From the NCBI RefSeq assembly GCF_013618865.1, contig NZ_JABSOE010000033.1, positions 1-50,167 on the forward strand: a stretch of DNA of 50,167 nucleotides. Reading direction: 5' to 3'. Shown one piece after another: positions 25,556 to 33,561 of the stretch. A model generated the notes under the pieces. That model worked only from the letters and a program-made list of their open reading frames with translations, made no database searches and was not told the DNA's origin. This DNA comes from Phocaeicola faecicola. Its GTDB lineage: Bacteria > Bacteroidota > Bacteroidia > Bacteroidales > Bacteroidaceae. The position numbers were made by a program, and so were the translations under genes. Within the stretch, counting starts at the first letter, position 1. The number at the start of each line of letters is the position of its first letter.

Positions 25556-26038
25556 TTAGATGTTAGACATTTTTTTAAGTTTTTCTTTGATGCGTACCAA
25601 CTTGAATGAGACATTCTTAACAGAAATTCCTAGGATAGCGCCAATCTCATCGTAGCTCAGGCCTTCAAGCCACAACAGGACCACGCTTCTGTCAATCAGT
25701 CCCAACATATTGATTCGCTTATAAAGCTGCTTTATCTGTAAATTCTTTTCAAGATTACTTCCTTCTGACAGAAAACCGGTATCCAGATTCAGACATTCCC
25801 TCTGCTTCTTCTGACGGTTGCTGAAATTGATGCAGTAGTTCAAACTGACGCGATAAATCCACGTTCGGATATCGCTTTTTCCCTCGAAGGTTTCGAAACC
25901 TTTCCACAAACGGACAAGAATGTCCTGATAGAGGTCATTTACCTCTTCCTCATCCTTAGAAAACATGTAACAAACTGTGTAAATGGTCTGTTCATGCTCT
26001 CTGATGATATTCATAAACTGTTGTTCTTTCGAATTCAT
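25556..26038 (-). CDS. RNA polymerase ECF sigma factor
   Basis: 160 residues. Region 2 (about 10-75): IYTVCYMFSKDEEEVNDLYQDILVRLWKGFETFEGKSDIRTWIYRVSLNYCIN. Region 4 (about 105-155): LIDRSVVLLWLEGLSYDEIGAILGISVKNVSFKLVRIKEKLKK, a clear helix-turn-helix. It directs RNA polymerase to a specific promoter set. It is co-transcribed with the membrane protein 13 bp downstream. Two imperfect direct repeats upstream (26057-26232) may be autoregulatory. Confidence 0.9.
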   Translation of the reverse strand: MNSKEQQFMNIIREHEQTIYTVCYMFSKDEEEVNDLYQDILVRLWKGFETFEGKSDIRTWIYRVSLNYCINFSNRQKKQRECLNLDTGFLSEGSNLEKNLQIKQLYKRINMLGLIDRSVVLLWLEGLSYDEIGAILGISVKNVSFKLVRIKEKLKKMSNI

Positions 26039-26056
26039 TCTACATTCTGTTTTTTA

Positions 26057-26232
26057 TTATTAGACCACAAAGCAGCCAGAAAACTATACGTTCATATCGA
26101 TTATCTTTGTATCTATCAACCATAATTATCGATATTAAGAAATATAACCAACTGGTGAAAACATATTTCTTTTTATTCATACTCTACTTATTAGACCACG
26201 CAGTGGTCCAAAAACTATACATTCATATTGAT
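26057..26232. repeat. Two 45-bp imperfect direct repeats upstream of the sigma factor
   Basis: Copies at 26057-26101 and 26188-26232, 131 bp apart, share TTATTAGACCAC, then AAAACTATAC, then TTCATAT-GAT. Copy 2 contains the palindrome GACCACgcaGTGGTC, which is broken in copy 1. Their position before an ECF sigma gene suggests tandem promoters or binding sites. Confidence 0.55.
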
Positions 26233-26659
26233 AAAAATAGGATAAAATCAATAAATGGTACATAATCGCGCTATCCTTGCGCCAGGGGAGCGCAATGCCT
26301 CTAACGGTCTCTGGAAAAACATTTTATCTCCCAAGATTACAGTAAACCCCAAGGACCTTCAGTCAAAAGGAAAAAGCCGTCGAAACAAAAATCAATCTGC
26401 CACGGGAACTCATTAATCACCGCCGTTGATTTATTCATCCGCACCGCCAATCAATAAAACCACACCGATAAGACAATTATAAAAAACATTACTTGCATGA
26501 TACAACAATATTCCCGCATAGTTTATACCAAGGAGTTGAGACAAATGCCACCCGTTGCACTTTCTGCGCCCCGAAGCCGTATGCAACTCTGCCTGATGAT
26601 GCCCTTCTTTCCGGCAATCTCCTGATATGCTGCATCCCTTTCCAGCCCCTAAAACAAAA
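26233..26659. other. Gene-free stretch between sigma and peptidase genes
   Basis: About 430 bp with no supported ORF. Frames on both strands here have unnatural composition and no start signals. Nothing else was recognised. Confidence 0.5.
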
Positions 26660-26710
26660 ACAAACAGTACCGGCAAAGCATAATAGATACATTTTACCGA
26701 TACTGTTTGT
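26660..26710 (-). terminator. Terminator of the M49-like peptidase gene
   Basis: An 18-bp stem with two mismatches pairs ACAAACAGTA (from 26660) with TACTGTTTGT (to 26710) and extends inward. On the minus strand the stem is followed by TTTTGTTTT. It lies 136 bp past the peptidase stop. Confidence 0.75.
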
Positions 26711-26845
26711 GTATATTCCTGTCCCCGGCAGTCCTGCAGTATCCCCTTACCCCAGTGCCGGTTTTTATGTAGACTTATCCGTCTCTATTATGAGATTGAA
26801 CGGAGGACAGTTTCCGTCAAGCCCATTATACTTACAGTCTGGAAA

Positions 26846-28492
26846 TCATTTGGTTTCACCGAAAAGGACGTCCTTTCCCTGGATGAACGTAATGTCACGA
26901 GGAATACCGACCGAATTAATCTTGTCCAGATCGGCCTGGAGTTCAGGAGTAATGCCCCCGTTCTCTGCGCGATACTTGGTAGCAAACTCGACATTACCGT
27001 CGCCCTGAGTCTTCAGGATCAGTGCAGCCCAGCCGTTCATGGCTTCTTTCGCCTTCTGGAAGTCGATTACATACTGTCCCTGGGCATCGCGGGTAAACGC
27101 ACCTGCCTTCTCCATATAGTTAAAGCACATCATGTTAGCTTTGCCGTGTGATGACGCAGCACCAAAACGTACGGAACGCAGGATACCGGCAATGTAAGTA
27201 GTTATGGCATCTTCGGCAGTGATGTTGGTGATCTCACCCATCTCCACCAGCTTGGTTACCATAAACAGACCCAGGATATCGGCCTTGGCTTCTTCCCACG
27301 AAGTCTTTTCAGTGCCCATTACCGCATCCACACTTTCATTCGTATTTACCGTCTGCTTCACACCCAGTCCGTGAGCCACTTCGTGGAAAGTCACATTCCA
27401 GAAGAAAGCATCGAAGTTCAGATATTTCTGCTGTTCGGGCGTAACGATAAGCTCACCTATCGGCATCATAATCTTATCGAATTTCGCCTTCATGGAGTTT
27501 CTCAGCTGGAGGCGGCGGGTTCCCTTCATCGCATGTACCCGCTCATCATTCGGGAGATTGATGGCAATGGTCTTGCTTCCGGCATTGCAGTCGCCGGCAT
27601 AGAATACGGCATCGTACACATTCAGGTCGGACGATGTACCGGGAACAAATGTCTTGTATTGTGGTTCACAGGGCAACTCCTTCTGGAGGGCAGGAAGCAT
27701 GGATACGAATTTGGCAAGATCCTTGCTTCTGGTTTCATCTTTCAGAAGAATAAAAGACTCGTACGAAGCCTTGGTCTCACGGAACTTGTCGTCGTAGCTT
27801 TCGATAGGGCCGGTTACGAAATCCACCTTGCTGTCTTTCATATCCATCCAGGCAAGGTCGCTTTCCAGGTAATCGTCTGTCTTGAAAGCTTCGATGCGTT
27901 TCTGAAGATAGTTCTTCAAGCCCGGGTCTTCTGCCAGTGTCACAGCTTTTTCAAGCAGTGCACAGATCCGTCCGATTTCATCGGCATATTCTTCATGATA
28001 CCATACGCTCTTCAGAGAACCGTCTGCATTTCTACGGATAACGGTATACCATGAATCCTTGTTCTCATCTTCCAGGGCATCAAACTCCTCGGCCGTAATA
28101 TCGTGCGGGTAATAATTGCAGACATCCAGTTTCTCGCCGTATCCCGGAAGGAAGGGCTTGTTGTTGTCAAGACGGTCCCAGGCTCCATACTGGATCATGG
28201 CAAACTTCTTGGCATAACTGTCGGTAAGGGTATCGAGCACACTCTTGTCGCCGAAAGTCTGTTTCCAGAAAAGGTCGTCTGTAATTTCGCCGACCTGAAA
28301 AAATATTTTTACCAGTTCTTTTTCCTTGTCATTCAATCCGTTGACCAGGTCTGATTTCAGTTCCACCTGTGCATATTCTTCCACCTTGGCCTTCATCGGA
28401 GACTCCTGCTGCTGAGTGGTACACGACAGTACGGAAGCCATCGCAGCAACTCCCAGTACCGATGCCGAAAATTTCATAAATCTGTTCCTCAT
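26846..28492 (-). CDS. M49 (dipeptidyl-peptidase III-like) lipoprotein metallopeptidase
   Basis: 548 residues. A lipoprotein signal (MASVLSCTTQQQ, Cys24) places it at the cell envelope. The zinc site is FHEVAHGLG (about residues 373-381), with the third ligand probably in SWEEAKADILG about 30 residues later, the order seen in DPP III-like M49 peptidases. The motif here is HExxHG instead of the classical HExxGH, as in the variant M49 group with HEVxHG. Likely substrate: oligopeptides from the N-terminus; specificity unknown. It is a single gene with its own terminator. A candidate promoter (TTG, 20 bp, TATCTTCG) reads in from about 28715-28684. Confidence 0.75.
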   Translation of the reverse strand: MRNRFMKFSASVLGVAAMASVLSCTTQQQESPMKAKVEEYAQVELKSDLVNGLNDKEKELVKIFFQVGEITDDLFWKQTFGDKSVLDTLTDSYAKKFAMIQYGAWDRLDNNKPFLPGYGEKLDVCNYYPHDITAEEFDALEDENKDSWYTVIRRNADGSLKSVWYHEEYADEIGRICALLEKAVTLAEDPGLKNYLQKRIEAFKTDDYLESDLAWMDMKDSKVDFVTGPIESYDDKFRETKASYESFILLKDETRSKDLAKFVSMLPALQKELPCEPQYKTFVPGTSSDLNVYDAVFYAGDCNAGSKTIAINLPNDERVHAMKGTRRLQLRNSMKAKFDKIMMPIGELIVTPEQQKYLNFDAFFWNVTFHEVAHGLGVKQTVNTNESVDAVMGTEKTSWEEAKADILGLFMVTKLVEMGEITNITAEDAITTYIAGILRSVRFGAASSHGKANMMCFNYMEKAGAFTRDAQGQYVIDFQKAKEAMNGWAALILKTQGDGNVEFATKYRAENGGITPELQADLDKINSVGIPRDITFIQGKDVLFGETK

Positions 28493-28792
28493 AATCTGTT
28501 GGTTTTGTTATTTATATACTATTAGATTCGTTACTGTCGGATTTTTATTCACTAAGTCACTCTAAAGATTCGTGGATGACCGTCATTCTTGCTTCACCTT
28601 GTTTCTGATATCATTTGCCCGTCCTCTCCCAGAGCTGTTTTCAATGCCGTTTTCCCCAATTGACTCCAACACTTTTACAGGGCCGAAGATACAAAAAGAA
28701 TAAATATGAGCCAAGGCAAACATTTTGAAATGATTATGCAGAAACGCAAAAAGCCCGGCATCCGCTGACTCTCCCGCTGCAAAGCCGCGCCC
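28493..28792. other. 300-bp intergenic region between AraC and peptidase genes
   Basis: No ORF. On the minus strand there is a possible promoter with a -7-like TATCTTCG (28684-28691) for the peptidase gene. Nothing else was seen. Confidence 0.4.
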
Positions 28793-29641
28793 TCACCTTG
28801 GAGAATCGTTCTTCCGGCGGAATTTTAACGGTGACAATCCCGTCTTACGCATAAAGAACTTTCCAAAAACCGACTGGTCGGAGAAGCCGAGAGAATCTGC
28901 AATTTCCTTGATGTCCATATCTGTACACTCCAGCATGCGCCTCGCATCGGCGCAAAGCATCTTTGAGAGATGAAAACACACGGTATTCCCCGTTACATTC
29001 TTCACCACGCGCGACAGATAAGTGGTCGTAATGTGCAGACTCTCGGCATAAAATCCTATGGAATGGTGTTGACGGTAATTTGCCACAAGGAGTTTCTTGA
29101 AGTTCCGGAAAATCTCGTTCTCACGTTTTACAGAAACCATGGTATCTGTATGCTCTCCGCATAAGGCATCAGCCAGCTGCAAAAGAAAGAAGTTGCACAA
29201 GTTACGGATGATCCCGTCGTGATAGACCTGCATCACATTAAGCCGCGCTCCGAAAAGCGACATGCTCTCCTTCAGATAGCCCAATCGGTCACCCGTAAGA
29301 CGGAACACGGGAAGCCTGTAATTGCCAAGATAGCCTGCAACCTGATTATAGAGCGGCTGCCCGTCGGGAAGACTGTCAAAATACGAAGGGACCATGTATA
29401 CAACCTTCAGTGCAAAACAGGCATCAAAATGCTCAATGGTACTGGTTGTACTTGGGGTAAGCACCACCAGATTCCCGCAGTCAAGGTCATATTCATCGTA
29501 GGCATCGACCAGTCGGGCTGTTCCGTTTATGACGAGCAAAAAGAAAAAGCCTCTCTCAAACCTTATGCCGGTACAATCACTTGAATGTGCCTCAAAGTCG
29601 TAACAGCAGGTATTTCCGGCAGTAGTCCCCGATGATTCCAT
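28793..29641 (-). CDS. AraC-family transcriptional regulator
   Basis: 282 residues. The N-terminal half is a cupin-like sensing domain (about 25-105, GFFFLLVINGTARLVDAYDEYDLDCGNLVVL). The C-terminal half has the two AraC helix-turn-helix motifs (about 185-275): SIGFYAESLHITTTYLSRVV and IKEIADSLGFSDQSVFGKFF, then KTGLSPLKFR. The second motif is the canonical family signature. Promoter at 29682-29713. It is divergent from the membrane/kinase fusion gene at 29791 and may control it or itself; the effector is unknown. Confidence 0.92.
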   Translation of the reverse strand: MESSGTTAGNTCCYDFEAHSSDCTGIRFERGFFFLLVINGTARLVDAYDEYDLDCGNLVVLTPSTTSTIEHFDACFALKVVYMVPSYFDSLPDGQPLYNQVAGYLGNYRLPVFRLTGDRLGYLKESMSLFGARLNVMQVYHDGIIRNLCNFFLLQLADALCGEHTDTMVSVKRENEIFRNFKKLLVANYRQHHSIGFYAESLHITTTYLSRVVKNVTGNTVCFHLSKMLCADARRMLECTDMDIKEIADSLGFSDQSVFGKFFMRKTGLSPLKFRRKNDSPR

Positions 29642-29681
29642 TACTTCATAAATAGAAATATCCTTCAGCCGTTTTTTGCGA

Positions 29682-29713
29682 CAAAGATACCCGTTGTTTC
29701 GTTTTAAACCAAA
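29682..29713 (-). promoter_or_regulatory. Promoter of the AraC gene
   Basis: On the minus strand TTTG (29713-29710), 20 bp, then TATCTTTG (29689-29682). This is a full match to the Bacteroides primary-sigma promoter pattern, and it leaves a leader of about 35 nt before ATG 29641. Confidence 0.75.
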
Positions 29714-29790
29714 ATAAGTTGTTCTTTTATATCGGTCCTTATGGATTTTAGGTTGAACTTTGCGGCAATTTTATAAATGAGAAAAGCCAT

Positions 29791-31083
29791 ATGGACAAAT
29801 TTCTTTTCAGACGTTATCTTCTGTTTTGTATTTCTCTGTTTGTGAATGCGCTTGGGATAGCCTTTATTACCAGAGCCGCCTTGGGCACGTCGCCAATTAC
29901 CAGCGTGACATACGTACTGAGCATGTTCACCCCCTTCACCATCGGAGAATGGACCATCATGCTCAACATCCTGTTCGTGGTGCTCGAGCCATTTATGATG
30001 ACACGCCGCGACCTTAAAGACGACTTGCGGATGTTCCTGCTGCAGATTCCCATATCCTTCTGTTTCGGAATATTCATAGACATCTGCATGCATCACATAC
30101 TTTTCTGGCTGAATCCGGCCACATATCTCCACATGATCTCCGCATTACTGGTGGGGTGTGTGATTCTGGCTGTGGGCATCGCCCTCGAAGTGAAAGCCAA
30201 TGCGGCAATGATGGCCGGTGAATATTTCGTGAAAGTCATCACACGGCGCTTCCACGGGGAATTCGGCTACATCAAGCTCGGTTTCGACGTGACCCTGGTG
30301 GCCATCGCCTGCATACTGTCCCTGGTATTCATGTCCGGCATATACGGCGTGCGTGAAGGCACTGTCATTGCCGCTCTGATAGTGGGCCCCATCGTGCACT
30401 TTGTAAGCCCGTATTACCGTTTCCTGGACCAGTGGATCAACAACCGGAAACCGCAGGAAAGAGCTCATATCAAACAACCACACAACCCTGTTATTATAAC
30501 CATAGCACGCGAATACGGCAGCGGCGGACATCTGCTGGGTGAAATGCTCTCCAAGGAGCTAGGCATCAGACTGTACGACAAGGAATTCATCCGCATGGCA
30601 GCACAGCGCAGCGGCATGGACGAGGGGTATATTGCCCGAAATGAACAGTCTATTCCCTCTTTCTGGCTTAAATGCATCCTGTCAAAGAACAGTGAGCAGC
30701 CCATAGAGGGAAGTCTGTCATCGGATGACGTGCTGTTCGTTGCAGAAAGCAAGATTATCCAGGAGCTGGCAGAAAAAGAATCTTGCATCATTGTCGGCAG
30801 GTGTGCAGACTACATTCTGAAAGATTATTCTAAGGTTCTGAAGATATTCTGTTACTCGGATATCGAAAGTGCCGTTTCCCGCTGTGTGAGCGAATATGGC
30901 ATCAAGCGCGAGGAGGCCGCATCGGAAATACGCCGCATCAACCGCAACCGTATTCATCATTACGAATATTATACCGGTGAGAAATGGGGAGAACCTCACC
31001 ATTATCACCTCATGCTGAACACCGGAACCATCGGTCTGGAAACGGCATGCAAATTGGTCAGGAAGATTTATGAAAACGGGTAA
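29791..31083 (+). CDS. Fusion: YczE/DUF6198-like membrane domain plus cytidylate-kinase-like domain
   Basis: 430 residues. Residues 1-215 form about five to six membrane segments (LLFCISLFVNALGIAFITRA, then AALGTSPITSVTYVLSMF, the YczE/DUF6198 signature). Residues about 233-425 form a soluble cytidylate-kinase-like domain: VIITIAREYGSGGHLLGEML (P-loop), GIRLYDKEFIRMAAQRSGMD, SCIIVGRCADYIL and IFCYSDIESAVSRC. The P-loop GSGGH in place of GxxGxGK/T is that of the kinase-like relatives. A nucleotide-sensing membrane protein or transporter is inferred. Terminator at 31204. Confidence 0.8.
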   Translation: MDKFLFRRYLLFCISLFVNALGIAFITRAALGTSPITSVTYVLSMFTPFTIGEWTIMLNILFVVLEPFMMTRRDLKDDLRMFLLQIPISFCFGIFIDICMHHILFWLNPATYLHMISALLVGCVILAVGIALEVKANAAMMAGEYFVKVITRRFHGEFGYIKLGFDVTLVAIACILSLVFMSGIYGVREGTVIAALIVGPIVHFVSPYYRFLDQWINNRKPQERAHIKQPHNPVIITIAREYGSGGHLLGEMLSKELGIRLYDKEFIRMAAQRSGMDEGYIARNEQSIPSFWLKCILSKNSEQPIEGSLSSDDVLFVAESKIIQELAEKESCIIVGRCADYILKDYSKVLKIFCYSDIESAVSRCVSEYGIKREEAASEIRRINRNRIHHYEYYTGEKWGEPHHYHLMLNTGTIGLETACKLVRKIYENG

Positions 31084-31362
31084 AGCCTCTCCCTCCTCTC
31101 TGCAACCTTCCGGCCGCTGATTTGCGCCGTTTCCTTTTTTCATCCTCTGTATCCCTGAGAAGGATTCATACCAATTTCTCCACACTGAAGGGTGTGGCAG
31201 TAAAAGGCTTCCGTCATTTGACTTAAGTATGGTCAATGACGGAAGCCTTTTCTGTTTCATACATGCCAAATACCAGTGCCATTGAAGACCGGGCATCCGT
31301 AAAGAAAAGATACCGGCCCGGTGACAGATTCGGCCGGCCGTTGTACAATATCATAATAATAA
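31084..31362. other. Intergenic region before the kdp regulatory sites
   Basis: Holds the terminator at 31204-31250. 31251-31362 shows no ORF or motif. Confidence 0.4.
31204..31250 (+). terminator. Terminator of the membrane/kinase fusion gene
   Basis: AAGGCTTCCGTCATT pairs with AATGACGGAAGCCTT, and TGAC/GTCA extends the stem. The T-rich TTTTCTGTTTC follows. It insulates the kdp promoter from the upstream gene. Confidence 0.85.
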
Positions 31363-31385
31363 TCTCAATTTATCAAATTGAGAAG
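31363..31385 (+). promoter_or_regulatory. Candidate enhancer (bEBP upstream activating site) of kdp
   Basis: A perfect 9-bp palindrome, TCTCAATTT/AAATTGAGA, around ATC (31363-31383). The 17-mer TTTATCAAATTGAGAAG (31369-31385) recurs with one mismatch before trkH (36337-36353). Its end is 78 bp upstream of the sigma-54 -24 element, the right distance for an NtrC-type activator. Confidence 0.65.
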
Positions 31386-31462
31386 CCTGAAACCGGAGCC
31401 CCAATTACACACCACTCATTAACATGCTAATAAACAAAATATTACGCATATCATCTATTTTC

Positions 31463-31478
31463 TGGCATGCCTCTTGCA
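31463..31478 (+). promoter_or_regulatory. Sigma-54 promoter of the kdp operon
   Basis: TGGCATGCCTCTTGCA matches the -24/-12 consensus (TGGCACG, N4, TTGCA) at every position except the variable sixth. GG and GC are correctly 10 nt apart. Transcription would start near 31489, about 18 nt before the first ATG. An NtrC-type activator is encoded 9 kb downstream. Confidence 0.8.
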
Positions 31479-31506
31479 TAAGATAAGATGAACTTAAAAA
31501 ATAAAA

Positions 31507-31608
31507 ATGATGGAACTGTTTACAATTGGTTTTGCAGTCTGCATGCTGACAGGCATCAGCTGCTTCTGGTTATTTGAGAAATGTATCGAATGGTTTGAAA
31601 ACGTGTAA
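31507..31608 (+). CDS. 33-residue membrane micro-ORF leading the kdp operon
   Basis: Sequence MMELFTIGFAVCMLTGISCF plus 13 more, ending EWFENV. One transmembrane helix spans about residues 4-24, with an amphipathic acidic tail. It is the first reading frame after the sigma-54 promoter (leader about 18 nt) and ends 22 bp before kdpF, which has AGAGGAG in between. It is not KdpF, which follows separately. It may be an additional small Kdp subunit or a regulator; no family recognised. A second ATG at 31510 is equally possible. Confidence 0.55.
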   Translation: MMELFTIGFAVCMLTGISCFWLFEKCIEWFENV

Positions 31609-31630
31609 AACAAAGAGGAGAAAAAGATTT

Positions 31631-31711
31631 ATGTACACTGCATTATTTATAGTAGGCCTGATAATGTTCGGCTATCTGATGTATGTCCTGGTAAAACCGG
31701 AAAAGTTTTAA
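31631..31711 (+). CDS. kdpF: KdpF-like small subunit of the K+-transporting ATPase
   Basis: 26 residues: MYTALFIVGLIMFGYLMYVL followed by VKPEKF. The pattern of one hydrophobic helix ending in a Y-L-x-x-x-L-x-x-P-E-x-F tail is that of KdpF, a lipid-like stabiliser of the KdpABC complex. It has a good Shine-Dalgarno (AGAGGAG, 31613-31620) and lies directly upstream of kdpA, the usual gene order. Confidence 0.85.
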   Translation: MYTALFIVGLIMFGYLMYVLVKPEKF

Positions 31712-31762
31712 ATGAATGAATCGACAATGTGTAGCACGCTCTACCAAAAAAAATATTAATGT

Positions 31763-33469
31763 ATGAATACAGAAACATTAGGTGTCATCGCACAAATCGT
31801 TTTAATGATAGCATTGAGCTATCCATTAGGAAAATATATTGCCAAAGTCTATAAAGGGAAAAAAGTCTGGAGTGATTTCATGAAGCCGGTAGAAAATGTA
31901 ATCTTCCGGTTTTCCGGAATCAACCCGGAAGAAGAGATGAACTGGAAACAGTTTTTAAGGGCCTTGCTTGTGGTTAACGCATTCTGGTTTGTATGGGGAA
32001 TGGTCCTGCTGGTTGTACAGGGCTACCTTCCTTTAAATCCGGATGGGAATATCGGTCAGACCGCACATCAGGCTTTCAATACCTGCATCTCGTTCATGGT
32101 TAACTGCAATGAACAACACTACAGCGGTGAGACCCATCTGACTTATTTCACTCAACTGTTTGTGATCATGCTGTTCCAGTTTATCACAGCATCCACAGGC
32201 ATGGCCGCAATGGCAGGCATCATGAAAGCCCTTGGTGAAAAAACGACCCAAACCATCGGCAACTTCTGGAAGTATCTGGTACTGAGCTGCACCCGAATTC
32301 TTCTTCCCTTATCGCTGGTAGCCGGATTCATACTGATCACACAAGGTATCCCCATGGGATTTGACGGCAAAATGGAAATCACGACGCTGGAAGGAAATCC
32401 CCAGTACATCTCCCAGGGACCCGCCGCAGCGATTGTACCCATCAAACAGTTGGGTACGAATGGAGGCGGCTACTATGGAGTGAACGCTTCGCATCCGTTG
32501 GAAAACCCCACATATTTGTCGAACATGACAGAATGCTGTTCCATACTTATCATCCCGATGGCAATGGTATTTGCATTTGGTTTCTATGTAGACCGCAAGA
32601 AACTAGGCTATAGCATATTTGGAGTAATGCTTGCCGCCTTCCTGATCGGAGTATGCATCAATGTGCCTCAGGAAATGGGAGGCAATCCAAGAATCGATGC
32701 CATGGGCATAGCCCAGGACGGCGGAGCGATGGAAGGAAAAGAAGTCCGGCTGGGTGCCGGCGCAACGGGTCTCTGGAGCGTGGCTACGACTGTCACGTCC
32801 AACGGTTCCGTAAACGGCATGCACGATTCTACGATGCCGCTTTCCAATATGATTGAAATGCTGAACATGCAAATCAACACATGGTTCGGCGGCGTCGGAG
32901 TGGGCCGGATGAACTACTTTACCTTCATTATCATAGCCGTTTTCATCAGTGGACTGATGGTAGGACGTACCCCGGAATTCATGTGCCACAAGGTGGAAGC
33001 AAAAGAAATGAAAATAGCCTCGGTGGTAGCACTGCTTCATCCTTTCGTCATCCTTGTAGGTACTGCCCTTGCCGCCTATCTGTATGTACATGCTCCTGCG
33101 TTTGTAGCGAGCGAAGGAGGCTGGCTGAACAACCCCGGTTTTCACGGACTCGGAGAGATGCTGTATGAGTTCACTTCTTGTGCGGCCAATAACGGATCTG
33201 GTTTTGAGGGACTGGGAGATAATACCTGGTTCTGGAACGTATCCTGCGGCATCGTACTGATATTGAGCCGGTTCATCCCCATCATCGGCCAAGTAGCCAT
33301 AGCGGGACTTCTGGCACAGAAGAAATATATCCCGGAAAGTGCCGGAACACTTCAGACCGATACGGCGACATTCGGAGTGATGACGTTTGCAGTGATATTC
33401 ATCGTCGCAGCCTTGTCATTCTTCCCGGCACAGGCCTTGAGTACAATTGCAGAACATTTTTCATTGTAG
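31763..33469 (+). CDS. kdpA: K+-transporting ATPase, KdpA (potassium-binding subunit)
   Basis: 568 residues; inner-membrane channel-like subunit of the high-affinity Kdp pump, related to Trk/Ktr. Selectivity-loop segments are visible: FNTCISFMVNCNEQHYSGE (first), KQLGTNGGGYYGVNASHPLENPT (second), GGVGVGRMNY (third) and TSCAANNGSGFEGLGDNTWFWN (fourth). The N-terminal PLGKYIAKVY motif is typical. It follows kdpF by 51 bp and precedes kdpB by 92 bp. Transcribed from the sigma-54 promoter at 31463. Confidence 0.97.
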   Translation: MNTETLGVIAQIVLMIALSYPLGKYIAKVYKGKKVWSDFMKPVENVIFRFSGINPEEEMNWKQFLRALLVVNAFWFVWGMVLLVVQGYLPLNPDGNIGQTAHQAFNTCISFMVNCNEQHYSGETHLTYFTQLFVIMLFQFITASTGMAAMAGIMKALGEKTTQTIGNFWKYLVLSCTRILLPLSLVAGFILITQGIPMGFDGKMEITTLEGNPQYISQGPAAAIVPIKQLGTNGGGYYGVNASHPLENPTYLSNMTECCSILIIPMAMVFAFGFYVDRKKLGYSIFGVMLAAFLIGVCINVPQEMGGNPRIDAMGIAQDGGAMEGKEVRLGAGATGLWSVATTVTSNGSVNGMHDSTMPLSNMIEMLNMQINTWFGGVGVGRMNYFTFIIIAVFISGLMVGRTPEFMCHKVEAKEMKIASVVALLHPFVILVGTALAAYLYVHAPAFVASEGGWLNNPGFHGLGEMLYEFTSCAANNGSGFEGLGDNTWFWNVSCGIVLILSRFIPIIGQVAIAGLLAQKKYIPESAGTLQTDTATFGVMTFAVIFIVAALSFFPAQALSTIAEHFSL

Positions 33470-33561
33470 TTTAAGACAACAACATGCAAGCCGGCAGGCA
33501 GGACAATCGCACTTGAAAGGGATTGTACGCTTGTCAGCTTACGAATAAAAAATCTGAAGAT

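Noticed and set aside
26431..27008. Frames on both strands between sigma and peptidase genes
   Set aside because: They overlap a terminator and the peptidase 3' end, with no homology signals.
32603..33292. 229-codon frame antisense to kdpA
   Set aside because: Shadow of kdpA membrane-coding sequence; His/Tyr-rich noise.
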